In this document: piece after piece, positions 7,238-15,832 of the stretch
How positions within the stretch are numbered: the stretch's first letter is position 1
Layout: every line of letters starts with the position of its first letter
Origin: Anaerolinea sp.
GTDB lineage: Bacteria; Chloroflexota; Anaerolineae; Promineifilales; Promineifilaceae
DNA length: 37,410 nucleotides
NCBI GenBank assembly: GCA_014879875.1
Contig: JACSRF010000340.1
Coordinates: 1-37,410, forward strand
Reading direction: 5' to 3'
Position numbers and translations under genes: made by a program
Notes under the pieces: generated by a model
Told to the model about the DNA's origin: nothing
Database searches by the model: none
The model's input: only the letters and a program-made list of their open reading frames with translations

Positions 7238-7807
7238 ATGGGAACTATTCTGCATGTTCTTCTTGGCGGCACCAATGTCGGTATTTTAGCCCTGGCGGCT
7301 GCGGCTGTGACCGTGCGCTTATTAGCCGGTAAACGATGGAGCAGCCTGGCAAGCGGCGCTGATCAGATAGCCTATGTAGCTGCGGCCGTTGGCCTGGGTT
7401 TAGCAATCTTCAGTGGACTGACCGGCTTTTTTGGCACCTGGACTCGTGAAGCCATAACCACCACCGTTCTGGCGCAAAATAAAATCCTGGTGACAATGGC
7501 CTTGTTAGGCTCATGGGGGTTGTTCCTCTTTTTGCGTTGGCGCGTCGGGCCAGCGCTCTGGGACTCCCCTATTTTAAGTGCATGGAGCACCATCTTAGTT
7601 TCCATTGGCTCTATCAACACTGTTCTGGTTGGTTCAATGGGTGGTTCGGCCGCGCTAACAGGCACAATCCTTGATCCCCTGTTCCTGGCCCTCAATATTA
7701 ATCGTTACATCTCTTTGGCCTGGAGTCCGTATCTGACCGGGCTGCTGATTTTGGTGGTCATAGGCCTGGCTATCTACTCGATGCGCCTCAAGCCGAAACC
7801 AGAATAA
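7238..7807 (+). CDS. Polytopic membrane protein, partner of the haem protein
   Basis: The product has 189 residues with about five predicted transmembrane helices. RBS AAGGAGG overlaps the end of the preceding cytochrome gene, which shows cotranscription. I do not recognise the family with certainty. It resembles small cytochrome b-like or DUF2231-like membrane proteins, but only scattered His is visible (MGTILHVLL at the start). A quinone- or haem-binding anchor for the 5791 product is inferred from position. Confidence 0.75.
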   Translation: MGTILHVLLGGTNVGILALAAAAVTVRLLAGKRWSSLASGADQIAYVAAAVGLGLAIFSGLTGFFGTWTREAITTTVLAQNKILVTMALLGSWGLFLFLRWRVGPALWDSPILSAWSTILVSIGSINTVLVGSMGGSAALTGTILDPLFLALNINRYISLAWSPYLTGLLILVVIGLAIYSMRLKPKPE

Positions 7808-8095
7808 ACAAGGGATCGGTTAACTCAGGAGATGTGGTCGGTATGCTGGGCAGCAGCGGCGTGGCACTGGGTCTTCATTTGCACTTTGAAGTGCGCCAGG
7901 ATGATCCGTATCCGTGTACCCGATGACATTTTGGTAGAAAACTTTGTCATCAGCGATTTGCCAGCCGGAACCTGCCGCGTTTGGGCGGAAACGCCTGGCG
8001 AATTGGTGGAGCAATCTGTCGAGATTTTGCCTTGGGAACTGAGTGGGGTGGTTTTCAGGTACGGGTTGTTTCTTTTTCATCAATCATCGTTTTAA
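7808..8095 (+). pseudogene. Remnant of an M23 (LytM) metallopeptidase
   Basis: One frame reads 'VNSGDVVGMLGSSGVALGLH' followed by LHFEVRQDDPY, the conserved C-terminal HxH block of M23 endopeptidases. It stops at 7923-7925. The next frame continues with 'VPDDILVENFVISDLPAGTC' and a beta-sandwich-like tail to TAA at 8093-8095. The N-terminal part, with the first zinc ligands, is absent because the fragment starts directly after the preceding gene. It is a 5'-truncated and frameshifted relic that overlaps the convergent gene's 3' end. Confidence 0.7.
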
Positions 8096-10418
8096 CTCCC
8101 TTCCTTAACAGAACAGCTATCCCGTCCAGCGCAATCAGGCTGTCGGCTGGTTCAGGCGCTTGTCTGTACCGCCAGCGAAAATCACACCGGGGCGCGCCGC
8201 TGGCGAGTGTGCCTGTGCGTTCCAACTTTGCACCCCATTGCTCAGCCAGTGGGAAATCCAGGTTGCAAAAGGTCTTCACACACAGTTCCGACAGATTGTG
8301 CGAAGCGAAATATTCAGCCACCGGGCAGCGCAGGCAGTCAAAGGCAACCACCCCTTCCCCCGCATCCACATCCTGCCACAGGTAAGCTGGCGAGCCAAAA
8401 GGGAAAGAGCGAAAGGCATCTGTCGCCAGCTTGAGCCGCTTCAAGCCATCCTGGGTGAATGTGCCGCTAACAAACCAGGGTAAATCGCCCATCACGGTAT
8501 AGACCTCCCAGGCGATCTGGTAGATTAGATCGGTCGCGCCGTCTTTGGTCTGGCCGATGGCCATCAGCCCTTCGTACAGGGCAATAATGGCGGCGGCGGC
8601 ATGCACAGTGAAGCGTGCCCCCAACGTTTTCTGGTGGGGGATGGACGGCTCCAAATCGAGATAACGCATCCAGGTGCGCCCCAGGATTTCCTTCACTTGC
8701 GCGTCCGGGTAATGATCCGTCAGAACCTGCCAGGCATAGGGGTTGGCAACGGCCTTCATCAGGCCCGCACCTTGTTCAAACTCGTTCAGTCTGGTAGACA
8801 GCGCTTTGGCTGCCGTACTCCACAAGAAGTGGGTGGATATGTCATCACCATAATTGTCCTGAGCTTCGACTGATGGTATCTCTCCAATCAAAATTAATTC
8901 GGGTAGGATTTGCTCAGCCCGCCGCTGTAGGCGACGGCCGTCCAAAGCACGCTGGCAAAGTTCACGGGCGATAATCGGCTTGATCGCTTCTGCAAAATTG
9001 AGGTCAGGCACCAGGGTGAAAGCCAGCGCTTCGGCCGTGGTAATCGCCTTGGCATGGAGCAGCAAGTCGCTGGGGAAGATGAACCCAAATCGAGAACCAT
9101 GCAAAATGATCCCCAGATAGACCTGTGCCAGACTTACCTGAGAAAGGGTGGCCGCATAAAACGCATCGGCCAGTTCTTTGAATTTTCGGTAAAAGCCTTC
9201 TTCGTCAGATCCGGGCAACACCTGGGTCTGTTTTACCAGGTGATGAAAGGCTCGCCGTGTCTGTTGCTGGGACACCGCCAGCATGTACAACATGAAGCGA
9301 TCCCGCTGGCTGTCGGTCAACGCACCGACCATACCCACATCCAGAATAACGATTTTACCGTCTTGCCCGAAGAAAATGTTGCCGGGATGCAAATCGGCGT
9401 GAAAGAAACCATCCGCGATGAACATCTTCATCTCCAGTTCCATGATGCGTCGGTTGAGCCGTTTCTGTTTCTCAGGCGAAAGCGCCTCCATGACTTCACT
9501 CAGGCGCAAACCAGAAACGCGTAACATGGTAAGCACTTTCGGCGACGTATAATCCCAGAAAACGGTCGGGAAAACCACATCCTCCCAGTTGTGAAAGTTT
9601 GCCCGGAACCGCTCTAAAGTGGCCGCTTCCAGGGAAAAGTCTAGCTCGTGCAGCGTATAGCGCCTGAATTCGTTAAGTCCTTCCACCAGATTAAGCCGCT
9701 TTACTCTCCGAGGAACCGACCACCGCAACAGGCCTATGATCCAGGAGAGAACTATCATGTCCTGATTGATGATCTGACGAATTTGGGGCCGCTGCACCTT
9801 CACGGCAACTTCCGCGCCGTCGGGAAGTACGGCAAAATGCACTTGTGCCAGGGACGCTGCGGCTACCGGCTCTGCCGCAAAGGAGTGAAAGACCTGCTGA
9901 AGATCCTTACCGAAAGCCTGCTGGAGTGTGGTCTCAACGTCTACATAAGCGAAAGGCGGCACCCGTTCGTGGAGAATCCCTAAGGCCACGGTGTATTCCC
10001 TGGGCAGCAAGTCAGGGCGCGTACTCAAAATCTGGCCCAATTTGATGAAGGTAGGCCCCAGGTCCAGGAGCGCCTCTACAAAGCGCTGGGGAATGTTCTG
10101 TCGGGCTGCCCGTTCTTCAGGAGGAAGCCTTATAAACCGGCGCAAGGTCCAAAACTCACGCCAGGCAACCCGGATAATACGAATAAGTCGGAAGACGAGA
10201 GGGGCAAGATTGCGAAGCGACGCCGTCTCACGAATGTCTTCCTTCGCAGAACCACTGTATCTACCCGGCGCTGTGCTGAACGCTTGCTGGCAGCCTGATG
10301 AGCAGAAATAATGTGTCTGTCCGGCAACCTCTATCTGGCCGGCCGCCTGCGCCAGCTCAATCTCCATGCCGCAAACCGGGTCTTTCACCTTCATCTGTTC
10401 TCGTTTTTCCGTGTCCAT
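8055..10418 (-). CDS. YHS - UbiB/ABC1 atypical kinase - ATC-hydrolase triple fusion
   Basis: The product has 787 residues. Residues 10-55 form a YHS metal-binding domain ([10 protein letters not shown]...YFCSSGC). Residues about 100-520 are an ABC1/UbiB kinase-like domain with K127-L-G-Q, the Ala-rich loop AAASLAQVH (about 186-194), VAVK (205-208) and HADLHPGN (340-347). The DFG position reads DVG (360-362), a substitution. The C-terminus, with 'VVAFDCLRCPVAEYFAS' (690-706) and 'CNLDFPLAEQWGAKLERTGT', matches the L-2-amino-thiazoline-4-carboxylic-acid hydrolase family. The start at ATG 10418 has GGGAGG upstream; the longer frame to 10541 lacks one. UbiB proteins support quinone biosynthesis or lipid handling. 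The added metal and thiol-related modules suggest coupling to metal or redox state. Confidence 0.88.
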   Translation of the reverse strand: MDTEKREQMKVKDPVCGMEIELAQAAGQIEVAGQTHYFCSSGCQQAFSTAPGRYSGSAKEDIRETASLRNLAPLVFRLIRIIRVAWREFWTLRRFIRLPPEERAARQNIPQRFVEALLDLGPTFIKLGQILSTRPDLLPREYTVALGILHERVPPFAYVDVETTLQQAFGKDLQQVFHSFAAEPVAAASLAQVHFAVLPDGAEVAVKVQRPQIRQIINQDMIVLSWIIGLLRWSVPRRVKRLNLVEGLNEFRRYTLHELDFSLEAATLERFRANFHNWEDVVFPTVFWDYTSPKVLTMLRVSGLRLSEVMEALSPEKQKRLNRRIMELEMKMFIADGFFHADLHPGNIFFGQDGKIVILDVGMVGALTDSQRDRFMLYMLAVSQQQTRRAFHHLVKQTQVLPGSDEEGFYRKFKELADAFYAATLSQVSLAQVYLGIILHGSRFGFIFPSDLLLHAKAITTAEALAFTLVPDLNFAEAIKPIIARELCQRALDGRRLQRRAEQILPELILIGEIPSVEAQDNYGDDISTHFLWSTAAKALSTRLNEFEQGAGLMKAVANPYAWQVLTDHYPDAQVKEILGRTWMRYLDLEPSIPHQKTLGARFTVHAAAAIIALYEGLMAIGQTKDGATDLIYQIAWEVYTVMGDLPWFVSGTFTQDGLKRLKLATDAFRSFPFGSPAYLWQDVDAGEGVVAFDCLRCPVAEYFASHNLSELCVKTFCNLDFPLAEQWGAKLERTGTLASGAPRCDFRWRYRQAPEPADSLIALDGIAVLLRKGVKTMIDEKETTRT

Positions 10419-10543
10419 ACATCCTCCCGAACCTGATCTCGTCTGTCTTCGCGGTTCAACTTCCTCCGATACAGTAGAGAGGGCCAGAGGACAAAGGCAG
10501 CGTCCGCGCTTAGTGCAGGCTGTTGTCCTCCATTGCGTCAATC

Positions 10544-11587
10544 TTAACGAACCAGAAAGTCCCGCCGTATACCCATTGCTTCATCCGTCATACGGATAGA
10601 TTCACGGCCGTCAGTCACTGTCCCGGACAGGGCGCGAATAGCATCTACGGTTTCCGGCACGACGATGGCCTCGTTGTAGACCTGGTAGGTGTAGTACAGC
10701 TCGCTGCCATTCACCGTAAGCACATCTTCCCACAGCGCCACCTCCCACATGTCGCCACGCGGCCGTCCGAGATCCTTCATCAGTTCGATAGTGCTGTTGA
10801 GGGCCACGATGCCATCCGCCATGCGGATAAAGGCAATACGCGGTGCGGCCCGAAAAGCATCTATTACCTCTTCCCGGCTGGCCTCTCGCGTCATTTCCAC
10901 AATCCAGTAATGGTTGTGAGTCTGTGTATGAGAGGCTTTGGCGGCTATCGTGACCACATCCAGATCAGGCACAACCGTTTGGGCGTCTGGCCCCTGGTGG
11001 CTGGGAATATGCGGTTCGGGAACAATGGTGTTCATAATGCCGCTGTGATCCGATTCCCAAGGGTCGGTGGCCCGGCGCATGAGCACACCGCGTGCTTTTT
11101 TCAGCAATCCGGCTTCCCGTAGCGCCAGCAGCGTGCGCACGGTGCTGGTCGTGTTGCAAGAGACGACGCGGGTGGTGTCCCGGCCTAAGGCCGTTTCATA
11201 GTTAGCCTGAGCCACGAAAGAATGCCCTGTCAGGCTGTGCTTTTCGCCGCCCTGGTAGATGGCCTTGATGCCTACCTCTCGATACCGTTCCAGATTTTTA
11301 GCGCCAATGCCTTTGGGTGTGCAGTCCACCACCACATCCACTTGGGCCAGTAAGTCGCTCAACGTACCTGCTACCGGAATGCCGGCCGCTTCCATCCCCT
11401 CTACCCTATCCGGCAGAGAAGCGTAGATGGGTAAGCTCAGCACGGCCGCTGCCTGCACGCGATAGTCGCTGACCACATCGGCCACGCCTACCAGTTCCAT
11501 ATCAGGTTGTAATTTCACCGCATCGGCCACCCGTTTGCCGATGATGCCGTAACCGTTAACGGCCACGCGAATTTTCTTAACAGTCAT
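10544..11587 (-). CDS. gap: Type II (archaeal-type) glyceraldehyde-3-phosphate dehydrogenase
   Basis: The product has 347 residues. The N-terminal Rossmann motif is VNGYGIIGKRVADA (10-23) and the catalytic Cys lies in VVSCNTTSTVRTL (about residue 141). Length and motifs match the archaeal/type II GAPDH, which uses NADP or NAD, rather than the classical bacterial enzyme. RBS AAGGAAA precedes ATG. A copy of the shared palindrome lies 30 bp upstream of a good -10 in its promoter. A glycolytic enzyme inside a metal/thiol cluster suggests stress-linked replacement or regulation of an enzyme whose active-site Cys is easily poisoned (inference). Confidence 0.92.
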   Translation of the reverse strand: MTVKKIRVAVNGYGIIGKRVADAVKLQPDMELVGVADVVSDYRVQAAAVLSLPIYASLPDRVEGMEAAGIPVAGTLSDLLAQVDVVVDCTPKGIGAKNLERYREVGIKAIYQGGEKHSLTGHSFVAQANYETALGRDTTRVVSCNTTSTVRTLLALREAGLLKKARGVLMRRATDPWESDHSGIMNTIVPEPHIPSHQGPDAQTVVPDLDVVTIAAKASHTQTHNHYWIVEMTREASREEVIDAFRAAPRIAFIRMADGIVALNSTIELMKDLGRPRGDMWEVALWEDVLTVNGSELYYTYQVYNEAIVVPETVDAIRALSGTVTDGRESIRMTDEAMGIRRDFLVR

Positions 11588-11636
11588 GATTTATTTCCTT
11601 TCTGGGGGATACTTTCCCTCACAATAAAACTTTGGC

Positions 11637-11677
11637 ATAGTACACAGGCCGGTCGGCGGCAACGCCATTTGGCCTAT
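11637..11677 (-). promoter_or_regulatory. Palindrome-linked promoter of gap
   Basis: On the minus strand ATAGGCCAAATGGCG (11677-11663) is followed by a -10-like TACTAT (11642-11637). The centres are 29 bp apart, as for an activator bound near -40. This is the cleanest promoter example of the shared motif. Confidence 0.62.
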
Positions 11678-11684
11678 GCGTAAC

Positions 11685-11888
11685 TCAGTATTGGGGCTGC
11701 CGGTGCGGCCGGCGCTTGCCTTTTTTGACCTTTTCCCCCAGCTCTGGTTGGGCATAGGCCTGGGGTTTGCGTTCAAACTCTGACTGGCACTGGGGGCAGC
11801 ACAGAAAATAGGCGACGCCTTCGTACTCAATGACAATATGCGCCTTGTTGCGGTTCATGCGCTTGCCGCATACAGGATCTTTTAACAT
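11685..11888 (-). CDS. YHS-domain metal-binding protein
   Basis: The product has 67 residues. The start MLKDPVCGKRM and the pair FLCCPQCQSEF form a YHS domain, followed by a basic tail. ATG 11888 has AAGGAAGG upstream; the longer frame to 12017 is a different, frameshifted small gene. YHS domains bind heavy metals, usually copper, and this protein is the free-standing version of the N-terminal module of CopA and of the UbiB fusion in this window. It ends an operon running from the multicopper oxidase. Confidence 0.85.
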   Translation of the reverse strand: MLKDPVCGKRMNRNKAHIVIEYEGVAYFLCCPQCQSEFERKPQAYAQPELGEKVKKGKRRPHRQPQY

Positions 11889-11917
11889 GGTAAACCTTCC
11901 TTTTTGATTGATAATAA

Positions 11918-12017
11918 CTATCGCCCGGAACGCCAGATGTGCCATATCAACCAGGTGGCAAAGCCGAGCGAGAAGAAAAATGCTAACGCAAATAATCGCC
12001 CACCAAGGTGTACTCAT
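11918..12017 (-). pseudogene. Small single-span membrane protein, one-base frameshift
   Basis: From ATG 12017 the frame reads MSTPWWAII. The adjacent frame then continues ALAFFFSLGFATWLIWHIWR with SGR and a TAG at 11920-11918. Removing one T from the TTT after ATTA joins them into a 32-residue protein with one transmembrane helix and a basic end. It sits between the HMA and YHS genes of the copper operon. It is either an assembly indel or a real mutation. Confidence 0.5.
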
Positions 12018-12063
12018 CTGGGCGGTTGATAGGTCCGCATGACCAGCTACAACGGAAGCCGAT

Positions 12064-12369
12064 TTACCAGCCTATATTCATCGTCATAGCCCGGTAGGTG
12101 TGCCGCTCATTGTTCCCGGCCTGGGATACAGCCTCTATTAGCGCTGGAAAAGCGATCAGGTCGGGGTTAAACGTAACTTGGGCATTACCAGTGATATGAT
12201 CCACCAGGGCGTTGGTAACGCCGTGAAGCGCAATCAAACTATTGCGAACGCGGGCGGCGCAGTTAGGACAGCCCATGCCCGTCACGGCCAGCAGCGCCAG
12301 GCGCGTTTTCTGATATTCTGCCGAAGTTACCTTTTTGTGTAACGGTTCAACGTGACAATTCTCGTCCAT
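12064..12369 (-). CDS. HMA-domain copper chaperone-like protein
   Basis: The product has 101 residues with the metal-binding loop GMGCPNCAARVRNSL and a complete ferredoxin-like HMA fold. The extra N-terminal stretch MDENCHVEPLHKK has Cys and His that could add ligands. It is paralogous to the 20966 protein, which starts the same way (CHV) and has GMGCPNCATRVRNGL. RBS AAAGGG precedes ATG, 22 nt after the multicopper oxidase stop, so it is in the oxidase operon. The likely role is Cu(I) delivery. Confidence 0.88.
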   Translation of the reverse strand: MDENCHVEPLHKKVTSAEYQKTRLALLAVTGMGCPNCAARVRNSLIALHGVTNALVDHITGNAQVTFNPDLIAFPALIEAVSQAGNNERHTYRAMTMNIGW

Positions 12370-12390
12370 GTCAATACCCTTTCTCTCAAT

Positions 12391-14256
12391 TTACTCCTCA
12401 ACCTGAATGACACCGATCAGCCCGCCCGGTTCCACGTTGTCATTGGTGACGTGGTGCAAAACGTGGCAGTGGAAAACCCAGACGCCGGGGTTGTCAGCAA
12501 TAAACTCAATATCAATCAACTCGCCCGGATTAACCGGGACGGTGTTACGCACTATCTGCTGTTCCGGCGGTAAAGGCACGCCATCATAAGCGACGATGCG
12601 GAAGTTGATGCCGTGCAGGTGCATAGGGTGGGTAAACTGGCCGATGCCGGCCAGCCGGATGCGTACCCGCTCACCTTGTTTCACCACAATTGGTTCGGTA
12701 TTGGGGAAAGCCTTGCCGTTAATGGTGAAGTAATTTGGCTCGGCCCCGGCCATAGGCATCGCGGCGTAGGTCTCGCCATCGGGACCTACCCGCCACTCCG
12801 ACAACATCCACATCACGTCCACATCCGGCGGATCAAGCTCCGGTTCTATAGGATCGACAATAAAGGGCGCGTAAAGACCAGCCATGATTTGCTTATCGGT
12901 ATCTACGTGGGAGTGGTACATGAAGCTGCCGGCCGGCGGTACGATAAACTCATAGACGAAGCTGTCGCCTGGTTCGATGGCCGCTTGCGTAAACGGCGGC
13001 ACACCGTCCATAGCGTTGGGCAGGGGAATGCCGTGCCAATGGATGCTGGTCGGCTCGGGCAGATCGTTCTGCAAGATGATGCGCACAGCGTCCCCTTCCG
13101 TGACCCGGATCATGGGACCGGGTACCGTACCATTGTAAGCCCAGGCAGTGACAACCACTTCCTCACCGCCATCGTCCAGGATAGTCCAGCGCACGGGGCT
13201 GGCGACCAGTTCAAAAATCTTGACCCCGTCTTCCTGGCGAAAGGCCAACGGCTGCCCGCCGGTGGCTTCCGTTGCTTCCGGCACGCCGGCCGAGGGGATA
13301 GGCGCCATGTGGTCATCGTCCATGCCGGGCATGGCCATCATGTCGTGATCCATGCCGGACGACATGTTAGAATCCATGTTCTCTATTGTCTCCGGCATCA
13401 TGCCCATCATGCCTTGCATCATAGCCATCATCTGGGACATCATTTCTTGACGCTGGTCTAAAGGCATGTCGGCCATCATGCCCATCATACCTTGCATCAT
13501 GCCCATCATCTGAGACATCATCTCGTGATGTTCGGCCATAGGCATATCAGCCATCTGCCCCATCATGCCTTGCATCATGGCCATCATCTGGGCCATCATC
13601 TCCTGGCGTTGGGCCATGGGCATATCGTCCATTTGGGCCATCGTGTCCTGCATTATCTCCATCTGGCCCATCGTATCCTGGCCGGCCATGGTTGTGCCGC
13701 GCACGGGCATGGCGGCCGCGCTTGTTATTGTGGCCATGTCCCAGGAGAAAGCACGTTCGGCGATCCCGGCCAGATCGCGGATGACCAGGGTCACGGCCGT
13801 AGCCCCATCCAGCCAGCGCCGTCCTGAATCATCAACGGCCGGAAATGAGAGGGTGCCTTCGACGTGGTGTCCGCCGCCGGCCGACGCCGGCCAGGCGTTG
13901 GCGGCGATTTCCTGATCATCAATGCGCAGCACGGCCGTTTGCGCCAGGTCTACGTCCAGGTCTACGGAATGGGTGTCCATGACGATTTGAAAGCCGAGGC
14001 TGGCTGCCTGCGGCTCGTGCAGATTGAGCGGGGTCACTTTAACCGTGACCGCGCCGGCCTCTGCGCTTTGTGTCAGGTCGGCCGGCGCAGCCGTTTGCGC
14101 CTCGTCTGCACCGGCTGTTTGCGCCGGTGATGCGGGTAGCTCGGTGTCCATCTCTGTGCCTGTCGCAGGCTGGTTGCCGCGACAGGCAGCCAGGGCAAGC
14201 AACAGGGCCATCAACCCCAGAAGTAAAGCCATACGGCGACGTTGATTGGTTAACAT
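12391..14256 (-). CDS. Multicopper oxidase lipoprotein with Met-rich repeat insert
   Basis: The product has 621 residues. A lipobox LALAAC puts the lipidated Cys at 25. Residues 70-175 form a beta-rich domain also found alone in the lipoprotein at 31663. Residues 200-315 are Met-rich, including three copies of a 26-residue unit. Two cupredoxin domains follow (about 345-475 and 480-620) with copper ligands HWH 406-408, HSH 448-450, HPMHLH 543-548 and HCHVLHH 596-602, so both the T1 and trinuclear sites are complete. The start at ATG 14256 has TTGGAGG upstream. The protein resembles CueO/CopA-type cuprous oxidases with Met-rich copper recruitment. It heads the operon with HMA and YHS carriers. 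Confidence 0.93.
   Translation of the reverse strand: MLTNQRRRMALLLGLMALLLALAACRGNQPATGTEMDTELPASPAQTAGADEAQTAAPADLTQSAEAGAVTVKVTPLNLHEPQAASLGFQIVMDTHSVDLDVDLAQTAVLRIDDQEIAANAWPASAGGGHHVEGTLSFPAVDDSGRRWLDGATAVTLVIRDLAGIAERAFSWDMATITSAAAMPVRGTTMAGQDTMGQMEIMQDTMAQMDDMPMAQRQEMMAQMMAMMQGMMGQMADMPMAEHHEMMSQMMGMMQGMMGMMADMPLDQRQEMMSQMMAMMQGMMGMMPETIENMDSNMSSGMDHDMMAMPGMDDDHMAPIPSAGVPEATEATGGQPLAFRQEDGVKIFELVASPVRWTILDDGGEEVVVTAWAYNGTVPGPMIRVTEGDAVRIILQNDLPEPTSIHWHGIPLPNAMDGVPPFTQAAIEPGDSFVYEFIVPPAGSFMYHSHVDTDKQIMAGLYAPFIVDPIEPELDPPDVDVMWMLSEWRVGPDGETYAAMPMAGAEPNYFTINGKAFPNTEPIVVKQGERVRIRLAGIGQFTHPMHLHGINFRIVAYDGVPLPPEQQIVRNTVPVNPGELIDIEFIADNPGVWVFHCHVLHHVTNDNVEPGGLIGVIQVEE
13393..13626 (-). repeat. 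Three tandem 78-bp units encoding a 26-residue Met-rich repeat
   Basis: Units starting at residues 211, 237 and 263 of the multicopper oxidase read DMPM, then QEMM/HEMM, then QMM, then MMQGMMG. Each carries about ten methionines. The period is exactly 26 codons, so the array grew by tandem duplication and may vary in copy number between strains. Confidence 0.9.
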
Positions 14257-14396
14257 GTGAAAATCCTCCAAAGTAAGCGGCCGGTTAAATCCAGCCATTC
14301 AATCTATTATGGTCAGGCCGGCAAGGGCGCCGGACGTACGAAAAGCGTAACAAAGAAGACGGGAGTGGTACAGCGTCATCAGGCGGGTTTGTTTAT

Positions 14397-14413
14397 GCGC
14401 CAAATGGCCTGAT
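14397..14413 (-). promoter_or_regulatory. Shared palindrome site upstream of the multicopper oxidase
   Basis: The core GCCAAATGGC (14399-14408) lies within GCGCCAAATGGCCTGA. It sits about 145 bp upstream of the oxidase start codon. I see no convincing -10 at the 30-bp spacing here, so the promoter it serves is unclear. Confidence 0.5.
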
Positions 14414-14440
14414 TCAGACTACGTTTTCGTTCAAACAGGT

Positions 14441-14935
14441 TTATCTTGGCGGCCATATGCCAACCACATCTTGCAATTGGGCGTTGTCGCCACCGGAAAT
14501 GCGCCAGCCACGTGGTGTTTTGAGCAGGGCCAGGTTTTGGGTGGCTTGGGCGCTGAAAACGGCCGTGCTACCACGCACCACGCTGAAATGGAGCCGGTAA
14601 CTCATCCGCGCCGGGCCGCCATCTTCATGTATTTCAACCCCGGTGATGGCAAACGAGTGAAACTGCACGGTGCTGTTGGTGGGCACTTGGGCGACAAAAT
14701 CTTTGTAAGCCTGCTGCGTTTCGGCCAGACCAGCCGGCTGGGCGCCCTCTGTTTCGGTGGCAAAGTAGACATCCAGCGCGTCTGGGTTGCGGCGGTTCAA
14801 ACCAACGAGGGCAGCCGATTGCGCTTCATCCATGAATTGTCGTATGGCTCGTTCCTCTGCACCCCGTTGCCGGACCAGCCAGATGGCGCTGCCGGCAAGA
14901 ACAAACAGCACGATGAGACCCAGGATTTTCTTCAT
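14441..14935 (-). CDS. Membrane-anchored NTF2/SnoaL-like protein of unknown function
   Basis: The product has 164 residues. An N-terminal hydrophobic anchor (4-20) precedes an alpha+beta domain whose pattern ('RNPDALDVYFATETEG', 'YRLHFSVVRGSTAVFSAQAT') resembles NTF2-like folds. I do not recognise a specific family. Its ATGA start overlaps the stop of the upstream methyltransferase, so translation is coupled. It closes the operon that runs from the cupredoxin at 17173. Confidence 0.75.
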   Translation of the reverse strand: MKKILGLIVLFVLAGSAIWLVRQRGAEERAIRQFMDEAQSAALVGLNRRNPDALDVYFATETEGAQPAGLAETQQAYKDFVAQVPTNSTVQFHSFAITGVEIHEDGGPARMSYRLHFSVVRGSTAVFSAQATQNLALLKTPRGWRISGGDNAQLQDVVGIWPPR

Positions 14936-15588
14936 GGGATACCTTCCTCAACGATCTGTGGCCGGCGAGGAAAGAAGCCAGGCACACTGGCGGCATAGCC
15001 GGCGTAAGCTTCGCCAAATTCCGCCAGCGCCTCACGTTCCTCGCGCCGCGCCAGCCGTACGTACATCAAAACCAAAATCGGGAACATGAGCAGCGTGAGC
15101 AAGGTCGGCCACTGGAGCAAGAAACCAAGCAGAATGAGGGTAAACGCTACATATTGCGGGTGGCGCAGGTAAGCGTAGGGGCCGGATGCAGCCAGTTGGT
15201 GTTCTCGCTGCGCCTGGTAAAGCACGTTCCAGGCGGCGCTGAGCAGCATAAAACCACCGCCAATGAACAGGTAACTCAACAGGTGCAGCGGGCTGAGGTG
15301 TGGGTCTCCCTGCCAACCCAGGAGCGTACTCCACAAATGACCGCTGTCGTGCGCCAGCAAGTTAATTCCGGGGTAGCGGCTGCCCAACCAGCCGGAGAGC
15401 AGGTAGATGGTCAGCGGGAAGCCGTACATCTCGGTGAACAGGGCTACCAGGAAGGCGGAGAATGCGCCAAAAGAGCGCCAGTCACGGCCGTTGCGCGGGC
15501 GGGCAAAACTAAAGGCGAAGATGATGAAAACGGCCGTGTTCACAATCACCAGGAACCACAATCCATAAGCTGGTATATCAGCGTTCAT
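14932..15588 (-). CDS. Isoprenylcysteine carboxyl methyltransferase-like membrane protein
   Basis: The product has 218 residues with five or six membrane spans. The C-terminal signature is 'YAYLRHPQYVAFTLILLG' and 'RREEREALAEFGEAYAGYAA', typical of the ICMT/PEMT family of SAM-dependent membrane methyltransferases. The bacterial substrates are mostly unknown. The start ATG shares bases with the stop (TAATG) of the repaired DUF2933 frame, and its own stop overlaps the next start, so it is embedded in a tight operon. Confidence 0.85.
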   Translation of the reverse strand: MNADIPAYGLWFLVIVNTAVFIIFAFSFARPRNGRDWRSFGAFSAFLVALFTEMYGFPLTIYLLSGWLGSRYPGINLLAHDSGHLWSTLLGWQGDPHLSPLHLLSYLFIGGGFMLLSAAWNVLYQAQREHQLAASGPYAYLRHPQYVAFTLILLGFLLQWPTLLTLLMFPILVLMYVRLARREEREALAEFGEAYAGYAASVPGFFPRRPQIVEEGIP

Positions 15589-15822
15589 TATTCCTCTCTC
15601 TCAACCGTGTCATCGTGGCTACCCCCATGACCGGCGTGGCCGCCATGGCCCCGGTGCATGAAGAAGTGCAGCCCCAAGTAACACGTAGGGTAGGACGCCA
15701 AAAAGATGGGCCGTGTGCTCCGTAATTAAAAAGAATGCGACGATAGCCAGGAAGGCCAGCAACACCAGGCCGGTGCGCGACCGAAAAAATTGTCTGACTG
15801 AAGGCGATGGTTGGGGTGTCAT
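15588..15822 (-). pseudogene. DUF2933 small membrane protein with one-base frameshift
   Basis: The start frame from ATG 15822 reads a transmembrane helix and 'HLFGVLPYVLLG'. It then runs into a Pro/Arg-rich nonsense end. Removing one G from the GGGG near 15672 restores LHFFMHRGHGGHAGHGGSHD to TAA at 15590-15588. This is exactly the His/Gly-rich tail of DUF2933 proteins, and the stop then overlaps the next start. The intact paralogue is at 29625. An indel in a homopolymer is more likely than true loss. Confidence 0.78.
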
Positions 15823-15832
15823 GGTGTTTGCC

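Noticed and set aside
12613-13461. 282-codon ORF on the plus strand opposite the multicopper oxidase
   Set aside because: It is a mirror of the His/Met-coding repeats (His-rich shadow). It has no RBS and no recognisable domain, and the minus-strand frame is clearly real.
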